64,000 nucleotides of DNA. Source: Campylobacteraceae bacterium. GTDB lineage: Bacteria > Campylobacterota > Campylobacteria > Campylobacterales > Campylobacteraceae. Of this stretch, positions 16,765 to 25,209 are shown one piece after another. The notes under the pieces were generated by a model that was not told where the DNA came from, did no database searches, and saw only the letters and a program-made list of their open reading frames with translations. Location of the stretch: assembly GCA_031284315.1 (NCBI GenBank), contig JAITAB010000063.1, positions 1 to 64,000 of the forward strand, written 5' to 3'. Positions within the stretch are counted from its first letter, which is position 1; each line of letters begins with the position of its first letter. Position numbers and translations under genes: made by a program.

Positions 16765-18039
16765 ATGGCACATATTAGAAAAGCGACAGGTTTTATAGAT
16801 TGGCTTGACCAGCGGCTGGCGGTAAAGCCTTTAATGAAAGTTTTGATGACGGAGTATTGGATACCCAAAAATATCAACTTTCTTTGGGCTATGGGCGTAG
16901 TGCTTTTAGTACTATTTGCGGTACTTTTTATATCAGGGCTGTTTTTACTCATGTATTACAAGCCCGATATTAAATTGGCATTTGACAGCGTAAATCTGAC
17001 GATTATGCAGGAAGTTTCATACGGCTGGCTGTGGAGGCATCTGCATGCGGTGGCGGCAAGTTTGATATTTCTTATCATATATATACACATGTTTGTGGCG
17101 ATATACTACGGTTCGTATAAAAGCGGCAGAGAGATTATCTGGATAAGCGGTATGCTTTTATTTGTCTGTTTTTCGGCGGAAGCGTTTAGCGGATATATGC
17201 TCCCATGGGGACAGATGAGTTACTGGGCGGCGAAAGTTATCACCGAGCTTTTTGCGAGCGTTCCGCTTATAGGCGATGATTTGGTCGTATGGATAAGAGG
17301 CAATTTTTACCCTGCGGACGCTACTTTGACAAGATTTTTCATGCTCCATGTAGTACTGCTTCCTATCGCTATCATAGCTATCATAGCTCTGCATTTTTAC
17401 TCTTTGCGCATTCCTCATGTCAATAATCAAACGGCGGAAGAGTTTGACTTTAATGAAGAAGCCGACAAATACAAATACGGCAGCAAAAAAGAGTCCAAAG
17501 TCATACCTTTCTGGCCTGCATTTTTATGCAAAGATTTTTTTGTAGTAAGCGTATTTATGATATTGGTATCGTATCTTGTATGCTTTCATTTCAATTTTGC
17601 AATGGATCCTATCAATTTTGACCCTGCGGACAATCTCAAAACGCCGGCACATATTTACCCCGAATGGTACTTTTTGTGGAGCTACGAAGTGTTGAGAGGC
17701 TTCTATTTTGATATAGCGGGCATTCCCGCGATGTATATAGGACTTGCCGCGTTCGGCTTCGCTCAAATCGCATTTTTCCTATTGCCGTTTTTAGACCGCG
17801 ACCCAAGCGTAAAACCTGCCTTTAAAAGACCGCTGTTTAAGATATGGTTTTGGGCGCTCATCGTGGATTTGATACTTCTTACCATATACGGCAAACTGCC
17901 GCCCGGCGACGACATCTATAGTATCCTTATCTCAAATAACGCGGCAGGCTTTATCTTGACTATACTATTTTTGGTTCTTTTTATTATACTGCCGATTATC
18001 ACGATTATTGAGAGAAAAAGAGACGGAGGCGCAAAATGA
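16765..18039 (+). CDS. petB: Cytochrome b subunit of the bc1 complex
   Basis: 424 residues, a full-length cytochrome b carrying both the N-terminal quinol-oxidising part and the C-terminal helices. The paired heme-ligand histidines appear in WRHLHAVAAS and MLHVVLLP/ALHFYSLR, and the Qo-site PEWY sequence is present as YPEWYFLW. TAAGGAGG lies just before the start. It ends with a 4-bp overlap with petC, indicating coupled translation. Confidence 0.97.
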   Translation: MAHIRKATGFIDWLDQRLAVKPLMKVLMTEYWIPKNINFLWAMGVVLLVLFAVLFISGLFLLMYYKPDIKLAFDSVNLTIMQEVSYGWLWRHLHAVAASLIFLIIYIHMFVAIYYGSYKSGREIIWISGMLLFVCFSAEAFSGYMLPWGQMSYWAAKVITELFASVPLIGDDLVVWIRGNFYPADATLTRFFMLHVVLLPIAIIAIIALHFYSLRIPHVNNQTAEEFDFNEEADKYKYGSKKESKVIPFWPAFLCKDFFVVSVFMILVSYLVCFHFNFAMDPINFDPADNLKTPAHIYPEWYFLWSYEVLRGFYFDIAGIPAMYIGLAAFGFAQIAFFLLPFLDRDPSVKPAFKRPLFKIWFWALIVDLILLTIYGKLPPGDDIYSILISNNAAGFILTILFLVLFIILPIITIIERKRDGGAK

Positions 18040-19079
18040 GAGAGTTAAAAATTTTAGCCGTACTTATAGTTTTTACGCTTATAACATACATCGGGATAGA
18101 GCCTTTTGCGCACAGCCAAATGAGTCCTCATACGGCGGCGGCTAATTTTAATTACGACCAAGAGGATACAGACCTTGCGAAAGTAAGGATAGAAGAGGCA
18201 AAAGCCGCGCTTGCAAAAGCCGAAGATAAACTTGCAAAAAAGACAGACGATGAAAATCTTGCAAAAGCCGTTGAAAGCGCGCGCCAAGAGCTTGAAGTAA
18301 GAGAAAACGACTTGAATGCATATCAGGAGCTTTGGATGCAGGCAAACGCGATAGCCGCGCTTGAAGGAAACGCCGAAAACGGCGCGGAACTTTTCGCGGC
18401 ATGCACGGCTTGCCATGGATTATCGTCTCAGGGTTTTGAAAGTCCGTTTGATGCGGCAATGGCGTCTGAAAGTTACGGAGTAGCCGTTCCCGACCTCAGC
18501 CTCGCGGGAACCGTTTATGACAAAAAATTTCTCGCCGCGCTTATCATCAATCCGACGCAGGCTTTAAAAGTATCCAAAAAATTTAATGATGAAAATCCGC
18601 TTCCCATGACTCCATTTTTTGGTTTCGGAGAAGATGTGAATCAGGAAACCGCCGATATAATCGCATATTTGCGCTCTGTAGCTCCACAGAATGTAAGCGG
18701 TAAAGAAGCTTTTGAGACTGCTTGTCTGCGCTGCCATGACGCAAGATATGACGCACTCTATTCGCCTACGGAAAAGAGCGCTTTAAAGGGCTACATGGGT
18801 TCAAATCCGCCCGATTTGTCTATTATGATTCGCTCGCGTTTGGCTGATTATCTTGAGTCTTTCATAAATGACCCTCAAAAGAAGCTTGACGGCACGGCAA
18901 TGCCGCGCGTAGGACTTACAAAAGAGCGCACGGAGCAGGTCATAAGTTATCTTGAAGAAGTCGGCGACAGCAAAAAAGACGAAAGAACTGCCGTTGGTAT
19001 CGGCATGATTATATTTTTCGCGATATTGGCATTTTTTGCCTACATGTGGAAAGAGGGAGTTTGGAGAGAACTTCACTGA
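18036..19079 (+). CDS. petC: Two-heme cytochrome c subunit of the bc1 complex
   Basis: 347 residues. Two CxxCH heme c motifs are seen, CTACHG near residue 127 and CLRCHD near residue 230, plus a C-terminal membrane helix (IGMIIFFAILAFFAYMW) and an N-terminal one, so the heme domains face the periplasm. This two-heme form is typical of Campylobacterota. An unusual feature is an Ala/Lys/Glu-rich stretch of about 60 residues (EEAKAALAKAEDKLAKK and following) between the first membrane segment and the first heme, predicted to be a coiled coil. It is the last gene of petABC and is followed by a clear terminator. Confidence 0.95.
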   Translation: MRELKILAVLIVFTLITYIGIEPFAHSQMSPHTAAANFNYDQEDTDLAKVRIEEAKAALAKAEDKLAKKTDDENLAKAVESARQELEVRENDLNAYQELWMQANAIAALEGNAENGAELFAACTACHGLSSQGFESPFDAAMASESYGVAVPDLSLAGTVYDKKFLAALIINPTQALKVSKKFNDENPLPMTPFFGFGEDVNQETADIIAYLRSVAPQNVSGKEAFETACLRCHDARYDALYSPTEKSALKGYMGSNPPDLSIMIRSRLADYLESFINDPQKKLDGTAMPRVGLTKERTEQVISYLEEVGDSKKDERTAVGIGMIIFFAILAFFAYMWKEGVWRELH

Positions 19080-19134
19080 TATTGCCAAGCGGCGCGACCA
19101 ATACGAGATTCGAACTCGTGTTGGATAATCTTCG

Positions 19135-19163
19135 CGGGGAGTTAAACGCTCCCCGATTTTTTT
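19135..19163 (+). terminator. Rho-independent terminator after petABC
   Basis: A perfect 7-bp stem CGGGGAG/CTCCCCG with a 7-base loop is followed by ATTTTTTT on the plus strand, 56 bp after the petC stop. A second hairpin just upstream (ACGAG-ATTCGAA-CTCGT) may assist. Confidence 0.88.
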
Positions 19164-19176
19164 GAACGCCGAAAAA

Positions 19177-19341
19177 ATGCTGAGCGTATTATATGTAGTA
19201 TCAATCTGCGCAATTTTATATCTTGTATTCAGCGGACTTTTCAGCGCCGACAAAAATGGAAAGCGGAATATTTTCCCAAATTTTATTCTCGCTTTTTATC
19301 TTTTTATTATTGCGGCAGGACATATTCTTTCAATTATTTAA
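19177..19341 (+). CDS. Small two-helix membrane protein, 54 residues
   Basis: This ORF is too short for the ORF track. It encodes MLSVLYVVSICAI... with two hydrophobic segments of about 20 residues (LSVLYVVSICAILYLVFSGLF and FPNFILAFYLFIIAAGHILSII) joined by a short charged loop (SADKNGKRN), the usual look of a real small membrane protein. It begins 14 bp after the petABC terminator, so it would be expressed by read-through or its own promoter; no good ribosome site is visible. I do not recognise the family. A link to the cytochrome bc1 complex is only suggested by position. Confidence 0.5.
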   Translation: MLSVLYVVSICAILYLVFSGLFSADKNGKRNIFPNFILAFYLFIIAAGHILSII

Positions 19342-19386
19342 GTTTGTGCGTCATTTTTGATTTTGCTTTAAAAATTTTTCGCTGTT

Positions 19387-19797
19387 TTGAGCGCCGTTTT
19401 TGTGTTTGCTGCGGCTGTTTTGGCTAATGACGAAGCAATTGAAGCTTTTAAAAGCGGCGATGTTGAAAAAGGCATTGAGATTTTAAAACGCTCATGCGAG
19501 GACGGAAACGCCAGCAACTGCAATGTTTTAGGCTCTTTGTATAAAAACGGCTACGGAGTAAAACGAGATTACTCCAAAGCCGTAGAATTTTACAAGAAGG
19601 CATGCGAGGGCGGATTTACTAAAAGCTGCGTTGCTTTGGGACTCATGTATGAATTTGGCAAGGGCGCGGCAAAAGATAAAAACAGAGCCCTTGAACTCTA
19701 CAAAAAAACATGCAATTCAAATGATCAAGACGGATGCGAAAACTACAAAAGAGCAGTTGAGGGCAAAAATAAATTCATGTCAATATTTGGGTTTTAA
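19387..19797 (+). CDS. Cys-rich Sel1/Hcp-like repeat protein, start region damaged or unusual
   Basis: 136 residues in the ORF track from a TTG. Three Sel1-type repeats follow, each with the paired Cys spacing of Helicobacter cysteine-rich (Hcp) proteins: SCEDGNASNC, ACEGGFTKSC and TCNSNDQDGC, which form disulfides in the periplasm. A typical signal peptide is visible only if reading starts further upstream (KFFAVLSAVFVFAAAVLAND), but no ATG, GTG or TTG is in frame there and a stop lies just before. The natural MKK start seems to have been lost by a small mutation or is a sequence error. It may be a recently inactivated gene. Confidence 0.7.
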   Translation: MSAVFVFAAAVLANDEAIEAFKSGDVEKGIEILKRSCEDGNASNCNVLGSLYKNGYGVKRDYSKAVEFYKKACEGGFTKSCVALGLMYEFGKGAAKDKNRALELYKKTCNSNDQDGCENYKRAVEGKNKFMSIFGF

Positions 19798-20033
19798 AAA
19801 AGACGCGAACTGTTTTTAACATAACTTCGCTATATTTTGCGGGCGCGGCAAAGGCGTTTTTGTTAAATCAGCGGCGCTTACAGGCTGTTTTATTAGATTT
19901 TTGCTCGTTTCTTGCACTACAATCAATCTTTAATTTTCACAATTTACCTAAAATGCGGGTATGCCTTTTGATTTTATGCTTTTTAAATTAAAATGGTATT
20001 ATTACGCAAATTATTTTTTACAAGGAGGAGCTT

Positions 20034-20495
20034 ATGGCATATTGGAATTGGGAAGATTCTTACAATATCGGTATAGAGGATATAGACAATCAGCACAAAA
20101 AGATAGTTGAATACATCAACGAACTGCATGAGGCAATTATATTAAACGATAAAAACATTGTCAAAAATACGCTTTTTCATATAACTGATTATATCGTTTC
20201 GCACTTTTCTTTTGAAGAAAAATTAATGGAAGAAGCCGATTATCCGCAGTTCATGCATCATAAAAACATTCATGAAACTTTTGTCTCAAATATCGGCAGA
20301 TACAAAATCGCCTTCAATGAAGGGCATGATATAGCAGGACAGCTTATGGCGGAACTTCAAATTTGGCTCACGCATCACATACTCCATGAAGACAGAGCAT
20401 ATAAAGAGTGCGTACAAAAAATGCTAAGCGGCAAATCCGAAAATAAAAAATCAAGCCTGTTTGAAAAATTTTTCGGAAGTTCTACCAGGCAATAG
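20034..20495 (+). CDS. Bacteriohemerythrin (copy 1)
   Basis: 153 residues. The di-iron site is recognisable: His in DNQHKK, HITDYIVSHFSFEE, the HHKNIHETF segment and the late His/Asp pair near HHILHEDRAYK. It is a single-domain oxygen-binding or oxygen-sensing cytosolic protein, common in microaerophiles. A strong AAGGAGGAG site precedes the ATG. It is paralogous to 49458-49928 (shared MAYWNW start and IAGQLMAELQIWLT segment). It is monocistronic, convergent with the fumarase genes. Confidence 0.92.
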   Translation: MAYWNWEDSYNIGIEDIDNQHKKIVEYINELHEAIILNDKNIVKNTLFHITDYIVSHFSFEEKLMEEADYPQFMHHKNIHETFVSNIGRYKIAFNEGHDIAGQLMAELQIWLTHHILHEDRAYKECVQKMLSGKSENKKSSLFEKFFGSSTRQ

Positions 20496-20537
20496 ATAAA
20501 ACTTCCGCTTATTTAGCCGCGCCTGCACGCAAACGGC

Positions 20538-21095
20538 TTAAACCTCGATATACGGCTTTTGTCCCGTCTCATAAAAATTATTGCCCTCGCTGTCTATCGC
20601 TACTATCGCGGGAAAATCTTCCACAGTAAGCCTTGCGACAGCCTCGGGTCCAAGCTCGGGATATGCCAAAACTTCATACTTTTTAATCGTCTGCGATATA
20701 AGCGCGCCGGCGCCCCCGATAGCCACCATGTAAACCGCGCCGTTTTTTATGATAGAGTCAATAACGGCTTTTGAGCGGTAACCTTTGCCTATCATACCGC
20801 TTACGCCAAGTTCCAAAATGCTCGGCGTGTATTTATCCATTCTGCCGCTTGTTGTTGGTCCCGCCGCGCCTATAACCTGACCCGGTTTTGCGGGGCTTGG
20901 TCCCAGATAATAGATAGTTTCTCCCGCAAGTTCAACGGGTAGTTTCTCGCCGCGCGCCAAAGCTTCGGTTAAAACCTTATGAGCGGCATCGCGCGCCGCT
21001 ATTATCGTACCTGAGATTAAAACATTATCGCCTGCTTTGAGTTTTTTAGCGACATCTTTGCCAAACGGCGCTTTTATTTTTATAGTTTCCGACAT
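20538..21095 (-). CDS. Class I fumarate hydratase, beta subunit
   Basis: 185 residues. The sequence begins with the KIKAPFG... beta-subunit start and contains the GPTTSGRMD segment used for substrate binding. It is the C-terminal half of the iron-sulfur fumarase, encoded separately as in other Campylobacterota and anaerobes. It follows the alpha gene by 9 bp. Together they interconvert fumarate and malate in the citric acid cycle. The related tartrate dehydratase cannot be excluded, but the metabolic context (gltA in the window) favours fumarase. Confidence 0.87.
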   Translation of the reverse strand: MSETIKIKAPFGKDVAKKLKAGDNVLISGTIIAARDAAHKVLTEALARGEKLPVELAGETIYYLGPSPAKPGQVIGAAGPTTSGRMDKYTPSILELGVSGMIGKGYRSKAVIDSIIKNGAVYMVAIGGAGALISQTIKKYEVLAYPELGPEAVARLTVEDFPAIVAIDSEGNNFYETGQKPYIEV

Positions 21096-21104
21096 TGTAA
21101 CTCC

Positions 21105-21950
21105 TTAAAGCGTAATATCTGCATGCCGCGCCGCATGACAATTTACGTTAACGGCGACAGGAAGTCCCGCTATATGAGTAGGATACCACTCTACATTGAC
21201 TTTGACGGCTGTTGTCGTGCCGCCCAAACCCTGCGGACCAACGCCTGTTTTATTGGCAAGCTCCAAAAGTTCCTCTTCAAGTTTTGCGTAATCCGCATGT
21301 TCATTGTGCGAATCAACGGAGCGCACAGCCGCCTGTTTGGCTAAAAGCGCGGCTTTATCCATAGTGCCGCCTATGCCCACGCCGATGACCATCGGGGGAC
21401 AGGCATTGGGACCCGCAAGTTTTACAGCTTCCAAGAAAACTTTTTTTATGCCTTCCAAACCGTCCGCAGGAACGAGCATTTTTAAAACGCTCTTATTTTC
21501 GCTGCCAAAGCCTTTCGGGGCGACTTTGATTTTGAGTTTATCGCCTTTGACAATTCGCGCATTGATAACAGCGGGCGTATTGTTGAGCGTATTTTTTCTA
21601 TTGAATATCGGCTCGGCGACTACGGATTTTCTCAAATACCCCTCCGTATAGCCTTTCGCAACGCCTTCGTTGATAGCGTCTTCCAGATAACCGCCCTCTA
21701 TTCTTATGTCCTGCCCGTATTCAACAAATACGACTGTCATGCCCGTATCTTGACAGATAGGCGTTTCATCTTTTTTCGCGATATCGGCATTTTCTATGAT
21801 TTTGCCCAGAATGTCGCGTCCAAGAGGCGATTTTTCATCTTTTTGCGCCTGTTTAAAAGCTTTATACATGTCAGGCGTTACAATTCTGCACGCCTCAATA
21901 CAAAGTTTAGCAACCGCATCGGTAATATCCTGCGCTTTGATTACTCTCAT
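21105..21950 (-). CDS. Class I fumarate hydratase, alpha subunit
   Basis: 281 residues with the iron-sulfur cluster Cys residues in PICQDTGMT, NACPPMVIG and VNCHAARHA. The GTTTAVKV stretch belongs to the active site. It is the N-terminal half of the oxygen-sensitive [4Fe-4S] fumarase and is cotranscribed with the beta subunit. A promoter should lie in the AT-rich 95-bp gap shared with the convergent dehydratase end; none is obvious. Confidence 0.88.
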   Translation of the reverse strand: MRVIKAQDITDAVAKLCIEACRIVTPDMYKAFKQAQKDEKSPLGRDILGKIIENADIAKKDETPICQDTGMTVVFVEYGQDIRIEGGYLEDAINEGVAKGYTEGYLRKSVVAEPIFNRKNTLNNTPAVINARIVKGDKLKIKVAPKGFGSENKSVLKMLVPADGLEGIKKVFLEAVKLAGPNACPPMVIGVGIGGTMDKAALLAKQAAVRSVDSHNEHADYAKLEEELLELANKTGVGPQGLGGTTTAVKVNVEWYPTHIAGLPVAVNVNCHAARHADITL

Positions 21951-22045
21951 ATCCTCTCCTTGATTAACTAATTTTATACTTGAAGTATTGTACTACCATG
22001 TAATTAAAAAAATTCTATTTTAATTAAATTAACCCGTAAAGAAAC

Positions 22046-22435
22046 TTATTTTTTTAACATAACCAAAATAACGCCGCTTGAGATTAAAATATTTTGTTCT
22101 TTTGTTTCAAAATAGATTTCGCTTAATGCGGAATTTGGCAAACTGTTTTTTACATGTATGTTAAATTTTGTCCCTGCAGGTTTTTTATGCAAGACAAGAT
22201 TTGTGCAGGAGAGCAGATAACCCTCGTTTTCGTTTTCGCTTAAAGCCGCGCTGCTTTGAGCGGCGGCTTCCATTATCATGCCGATCGTGGGCGGTTTTGG
22301 AAATTCCACCGACACGACAGCCCAATTTTCGCCTTTATTCAAAACTTCTTTGACAAAAAGTATCGGCGGCTTGTGAGGAAGCTTTAACACTCTACGCCCA
22401 CTATCGCCGTTGGGTTTGCATTTAAATATTTGCAA
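22046..22435 (-). CDS. Hot-dog 3-hydroxyacyl-ACP dehydratase of the resorcinol/polyene locus
   Basis: 129 residues, or 114 if started at the GTG at 22390. The LPHKPPILFVKEVL opening is the FabZ/ApeP-type signature, followed by IGMIMEAAAQSSAA, the central hot-dog helix. The catalytic residues sit differently from classic FabZ, as in aryl polyene dehydratases. It would remove water from 3-hydroxyacyl-ACP to build conjugated double bonds. It overlaps the upstream KS-like gene by up to 52 bp and is the last gene of the minus-strand darA-darB operon. Confidence 0.72.
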   Translation of the reverse strand: MQIFKCKPNGDSGRRVLKLPHKPPILFVKEVLNKGENWAVVSVEFPKPPTIGMIMEAAAQSSAALSENENEGYLLSCTNLVLHKKPAGTKFNIHVKNSLPNSALSEIYFETKEQNILISSGVILVMLKK

Positions 22436-23028
22436 AGGCTCATAAGTTTTGCTATGCTTGAAACAAAATTGGGCAGAGGTTTCAAGTTTTCATACAATAT
22501 ATCGGGTTTTTTATCGCTTGATTTTACCATTAACCCGACCGCGCTCTCAAAAGCCGCACCGCAGCCGTTTAACGCACGAAGTTCGTCAATGCCGAAGCTC
22601 TCGCACACGGCGCAAAATATGATGTCTTTGTCCATTGCTTTTACGGCGGCTGTCTTTAAAACATTATCGCCTGTTTTGCCGCCATTGGATACGCTCATGA
22701 TTTCCGAAGTATTGTCATTTAAAATTGAAAGATATGACGCAGGCGCATTATAAACAGAATTTTGAAAATCCGTAGGACTCGGCGGAGATTTGGCAAATAC
22801 GCTTTTTAATATGGATATGCTCTCCCGCAGTTCGCCGTAACTGCTGCCGTAAATTATTCTTTGATTTTTAACTTTAAGCATGTGCGCCAGATAAATAAGC
22901 ATTTTAGCGTTTCTTGTCAAACGGCGGCGCACTATCATGTTGGGCACAAGCTCTTTTTCCCTCAAATCCTCTATCTTTTCAGCATCAAAAAGCGAATGAA
23001 AAGATTGGATTTCAAGAGATATTATCAC
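22384..23028 (-). CDS. Ketosynthase-like protein without active-site Cys (chain-length-factor type)
   Basis: 214 residues, about the N-terminal half of a ketosynthase. It resembles the Ketoacyl-synt_2 family found in aryl polyene clusters (IIYGSSYGELRESISILKS). At the nucleophile position the sequence is SVSNGGKTGDN, with no Cys, so it cannot condense by itself and probably pairs with a catalytic ketosynthase. Its start overlaps the darB stop by 4 bp. Confidence 0.68.
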   Translation of the reverse strand: MIISLEIQSFHSLFDAEKIEDLREKELVPNMIVRRRLTRNAKMLIYLAHMLKVKNQRIIYGSSYGELRESISILKSVFAKSPPSPTDFQNSVYNAPASYLSILNDNTSEIMSVSNGGKTGDNVLKTAAVKAMDKDIIFCAVCESFGIDELRALNGCGAAFESAVGLMVKSSDKKPDILYENLKPLPNFVSSIAKLMSLCKYLNANPTAIVGVEC

Positions 23029-24173
23029 TGTTTTACGACCGCTTCAAGCAGAACAAACGCCGTTGAAAATCTGCCGCTTTCAGGTATAAAACAGAGTATT
23101 TTGCTGCCGCTTTTAAGAGGTTTTATTCTCGCAAATTCTTCTAAAATAATATAAAACGATGCCGCGCCTGTGTTGCCTTTCTCATAAAGATTGGTAAACC
23201 ACTTATCATAGCCTATCTCAAATCCCGCTTTTTTCAATCCTTCATAAGTTTTATCTTTAAAATAATGCGATGAGTAATGCGGTAAAAAATAGTCTATATC
23301 GTTTGCGCTTAACGCTCTTTTTTTTACAATTTCTCTAACAGGCTTTATAACAGTATATTCGACTATATTCTCATTTAACAGTCTCACATCTTGTTTGATG
23401 CTGAAAATTGAGAGTTTTTGCCTCTCGTCCTGCGAATATGTAAGATACCCGTTAAATCTGCCCTCATCGTCTATATGCGCGCCTGCGTACATGCAAACAG
23501 GCATCTCTCCCGCGTACGAGACTTGCTCTATCCAATTGATTTTAAAAGATACGCCGCTTTCGTTTGGTCTTGAAGAGAGCCACAATGCGCCTGCTCCATC
23601 GGAAAGCATCCATCGTAGAAAGTCTTTTTCAAACGATATCTCGGGGTTTTTTTCAAGCGCTTCAAGCTTGAAAGCGCTTTCGGCTTCAAAATTTTCTTTG
23701 CGCAAAAGCTGTGAAGCCGTTTCGCTGCCCACCGCAACAGCGTTTCGCGTCAATCCCAAAGCTACGGACATATAAGCGTATTTCAATGCCATAATACCGC
23801 TTACGCAAATCCCTGCCGTCGAAACTGCCTCCATAGGCTTGGCTTTCAATTCCCCATGCACCATTAAAGCGTGGTTCGGCATAGTTTGGTCAGGCAGGCT
23901 CGTACCGCACGCCAAAAGCTCCAAATTTTCAAGGTCTGCGCCTTTCGCTCCAAGCTCCTCTACCGCCAAAGCCGCAAGTTTTGCATTTGTGAAAAGCAAT
24001 TTACCGTCTTTAAAAACATAATGCCTGCTTTTTATACCATTGCTTTTCAACACTATCTTTCTTGCACGGGAACGCATACCGCCTATAAATCCTAAAACCT
24101 CTTCCATTTCATCATTATTTACAGGCTCGTTGGGCATCACTGCGCTTAGGTAATTTATAAAAACTTCATTCAT
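23025..24173 (-). CDS. darB: DarB-like beta-ketoacyl-ACP synthase III
   Basis: About 382 residues from ATG 24173 (MNEVFINYLSAVMPNEPV), which follows AAGGA; the ORF-track start is 13 codons earlier, inside darA. The start region and NDEMEEVLGFI stretch are characteristic of DarB from dialkylresorcinol clusters. KASIII active-site residues are seen: Cys in GICVSG, His in LPHYSSHY, Asn in NTGAASF. In known systems DarB condenses two fatty-acid-derived chains and, with DarA, gives a resorcinol ring. It overlaps darA by 8 bp. Assignment rests on pattern recognition; a profile search would confirm it. Confidence 0.8.
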   Translation of the reverse strand: MNEVFINYLSAVMPNEPVNNDEMEEVLGFIGGMRSRARKIVLKSNGIKSRHYVFKDGKLLFTNAKLAALAVEELGAKGADLENLELLACGTSLPDQTMPNHALMVHGELKAKPMEAVSTAGICVSGIMALKYAYMSVALGLTRNAVAVGSETASQLLRKENFEAESAFKLEALEKNPEISFEKDFLRWMLSDGAGALWLSSRPNESGVSFKINWIEQVSYAGEMPVCMYAGAHIDDEGRFNGYLTYSQDERQKLSIFSIKQDVRLLNENIVEYTVIKPVREIVKKRALSANDIDYFLPHYSSHYFKDKTYEGLKKAGFEIGYDKWFTNLYEKGNTGAASFYIILEEFARIKPLKSGSKILCFIPESGRFSTAFVLLEAVVKQ

Positions 24174-25113
24174 TATTTTCCTTAAAAATTTTAGAACCGG
24201 AAGGTTCTTCATAGTATGCTTTCTGTTTTTTTAGTTTTTTAATCATCAGCGGATAAAAAAGTATCCTAAAAAGAAGGGTAAAAGGTACGACAGTTATTAT
24301 CATCAATACCAAAAAAAGCAGATAAATGCAAAGAAAAACGCGCCTTATTTTGCTTTTCGGCTGCCCGATTTTTCTCAAAAATTTTCCCCATATCAGAAAA
24401 CTTCTATGTCCTATCTTTTCGCTCATGATAAGTTTTTCATTTACATTGACGGCGCCAAGCCCTTGAAGCAGCGGCTTTTTGCTCTTTTCAAGGTTATTTT
24501 TCAAAGCGCTGCTTATAGCCCGTCCGAATCTTGCGCTCTTTTCCATATCGCTTTTTTTAATACCTGCGCTTGAAAAAAACCAAAACTTCTCTTTTTTGCC
24601 TGTAAGCAGCCATCTTGGAGTTGTTATAAATGTTTCAAGCGAATTTCCGCCGTCTATTAACGCTATATTATCGCATAAAATTCCGCCGTTTTGCGCTATA
24701 AGGCGTTTCATTTTTTCCTGCGCGGTAAGCCACATGTTACGGCATGCGATAAAGGTTATAACGCTTTTGCCCTCTATCCATGCTTTTGCTTCCATGCTAT
24801 GTAAAAAACTTGACATCGGAAGCGAAGGGGATAAAAACCAGACTTGATAAGCCAAAATAATTAAATCAAACTCTTCGTTTTTATCTATGCCGAACGGTTC
24901 AAGCGGTATTTTATCGCAATAAACGCTTTCGGGAAAAACGCTTAAAAAGTCCAAAATATCCCATGGAAAAGGAAACGGCGCGCGCGGTTTCAAACTCAAA
25001 TCCGTAACGGATACGCTTTTGTCGCTTAAAAGAGGAGAAATGCAGTATTTTATCGCATCATCAAGCTGTCCGCTTTGCGAATAGTGTACGACCAAAACCT
25101 TTTTGTGTGGCAT
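24166..25113 (-). CDS. darA: DarA-like dialkylresorcinol-condensing protein
   Basis: 315 residues. The N-terminal flavodoxin-like strand and loop KVLVVHYSQSGQL, the FPFPWDILDFLSVFPE segment and the C-terminal hydrophobic stretch (ICIYLLFLVLMIITVVPFTLLF) match the DarA family, which aromatises the DarB product into a 2,5-dialkylresorcinol. The C-terminal membrane segments suggest action at the inner membrane. It is the first gene of the minus-strand operon and is divergent from the ABC exporter genes, with 96 bp between. Confidence 0.8.
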   Translation of the reverse strand: MPHKKVLVVHYSQSGQLDDAIKYCISPLLSDKSVSVTDLSLKPRAPFPFPWDILDFLSVFPESVYCDKIPLEPFGIDKNEEFDLIILAYQVWFLSPSLPMSSFLHSMEAKAWIEGKSVITFIACRNMWLTAQEKMKRLIAQNGGILCDNIALIDGGNSLETFITTPRWLLTGKKEKFWFFSSAGIKKSDMEKSARFGRAISSALKNNLEKSKKPLLQGLGAVNVNEKLIMSEKIGHRSFLIWGKFLRKIGQPKSKIRRVFLCIYLLFLVLMIITVVPFTLLFRILFYPLMIKKLKKQKAYYEEPSGSKIFKENNE

Positions 25114-25170
25114 AGCCTACAATCCTTATTTTTTAAAAGTAATTATGTTATTGAAAAATTACTTATTTTC

Positions 25171-25179
25171 TGATAAAAT
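25171..25179 (+). promoter_or_regulatory. Candidate -10 element for the ABC exporter/ACP operon
   Basis: TGATAAAAT, an extended -10-like sequence of the pattern seen before other operons in the window, lies 30 bp before the ABC ATPase start in the divergent intergenic space with darA. Confidence 0.4.
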
Positions 25180-25209
25180 GCGCCGTTTTAACTCAAATAT
25201 CGGCGAACT

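Noticed and set aside
19081-19150. tRNA-like sequence on the minus strand (ACGAG-TTCGAAT-CTCGT arm and a stem with TTT in the loop)
   Set aside because: No matching acceptor stem exists, position 33 of the loop is G rather than T, and the second stem is explained by the petABC terminator.
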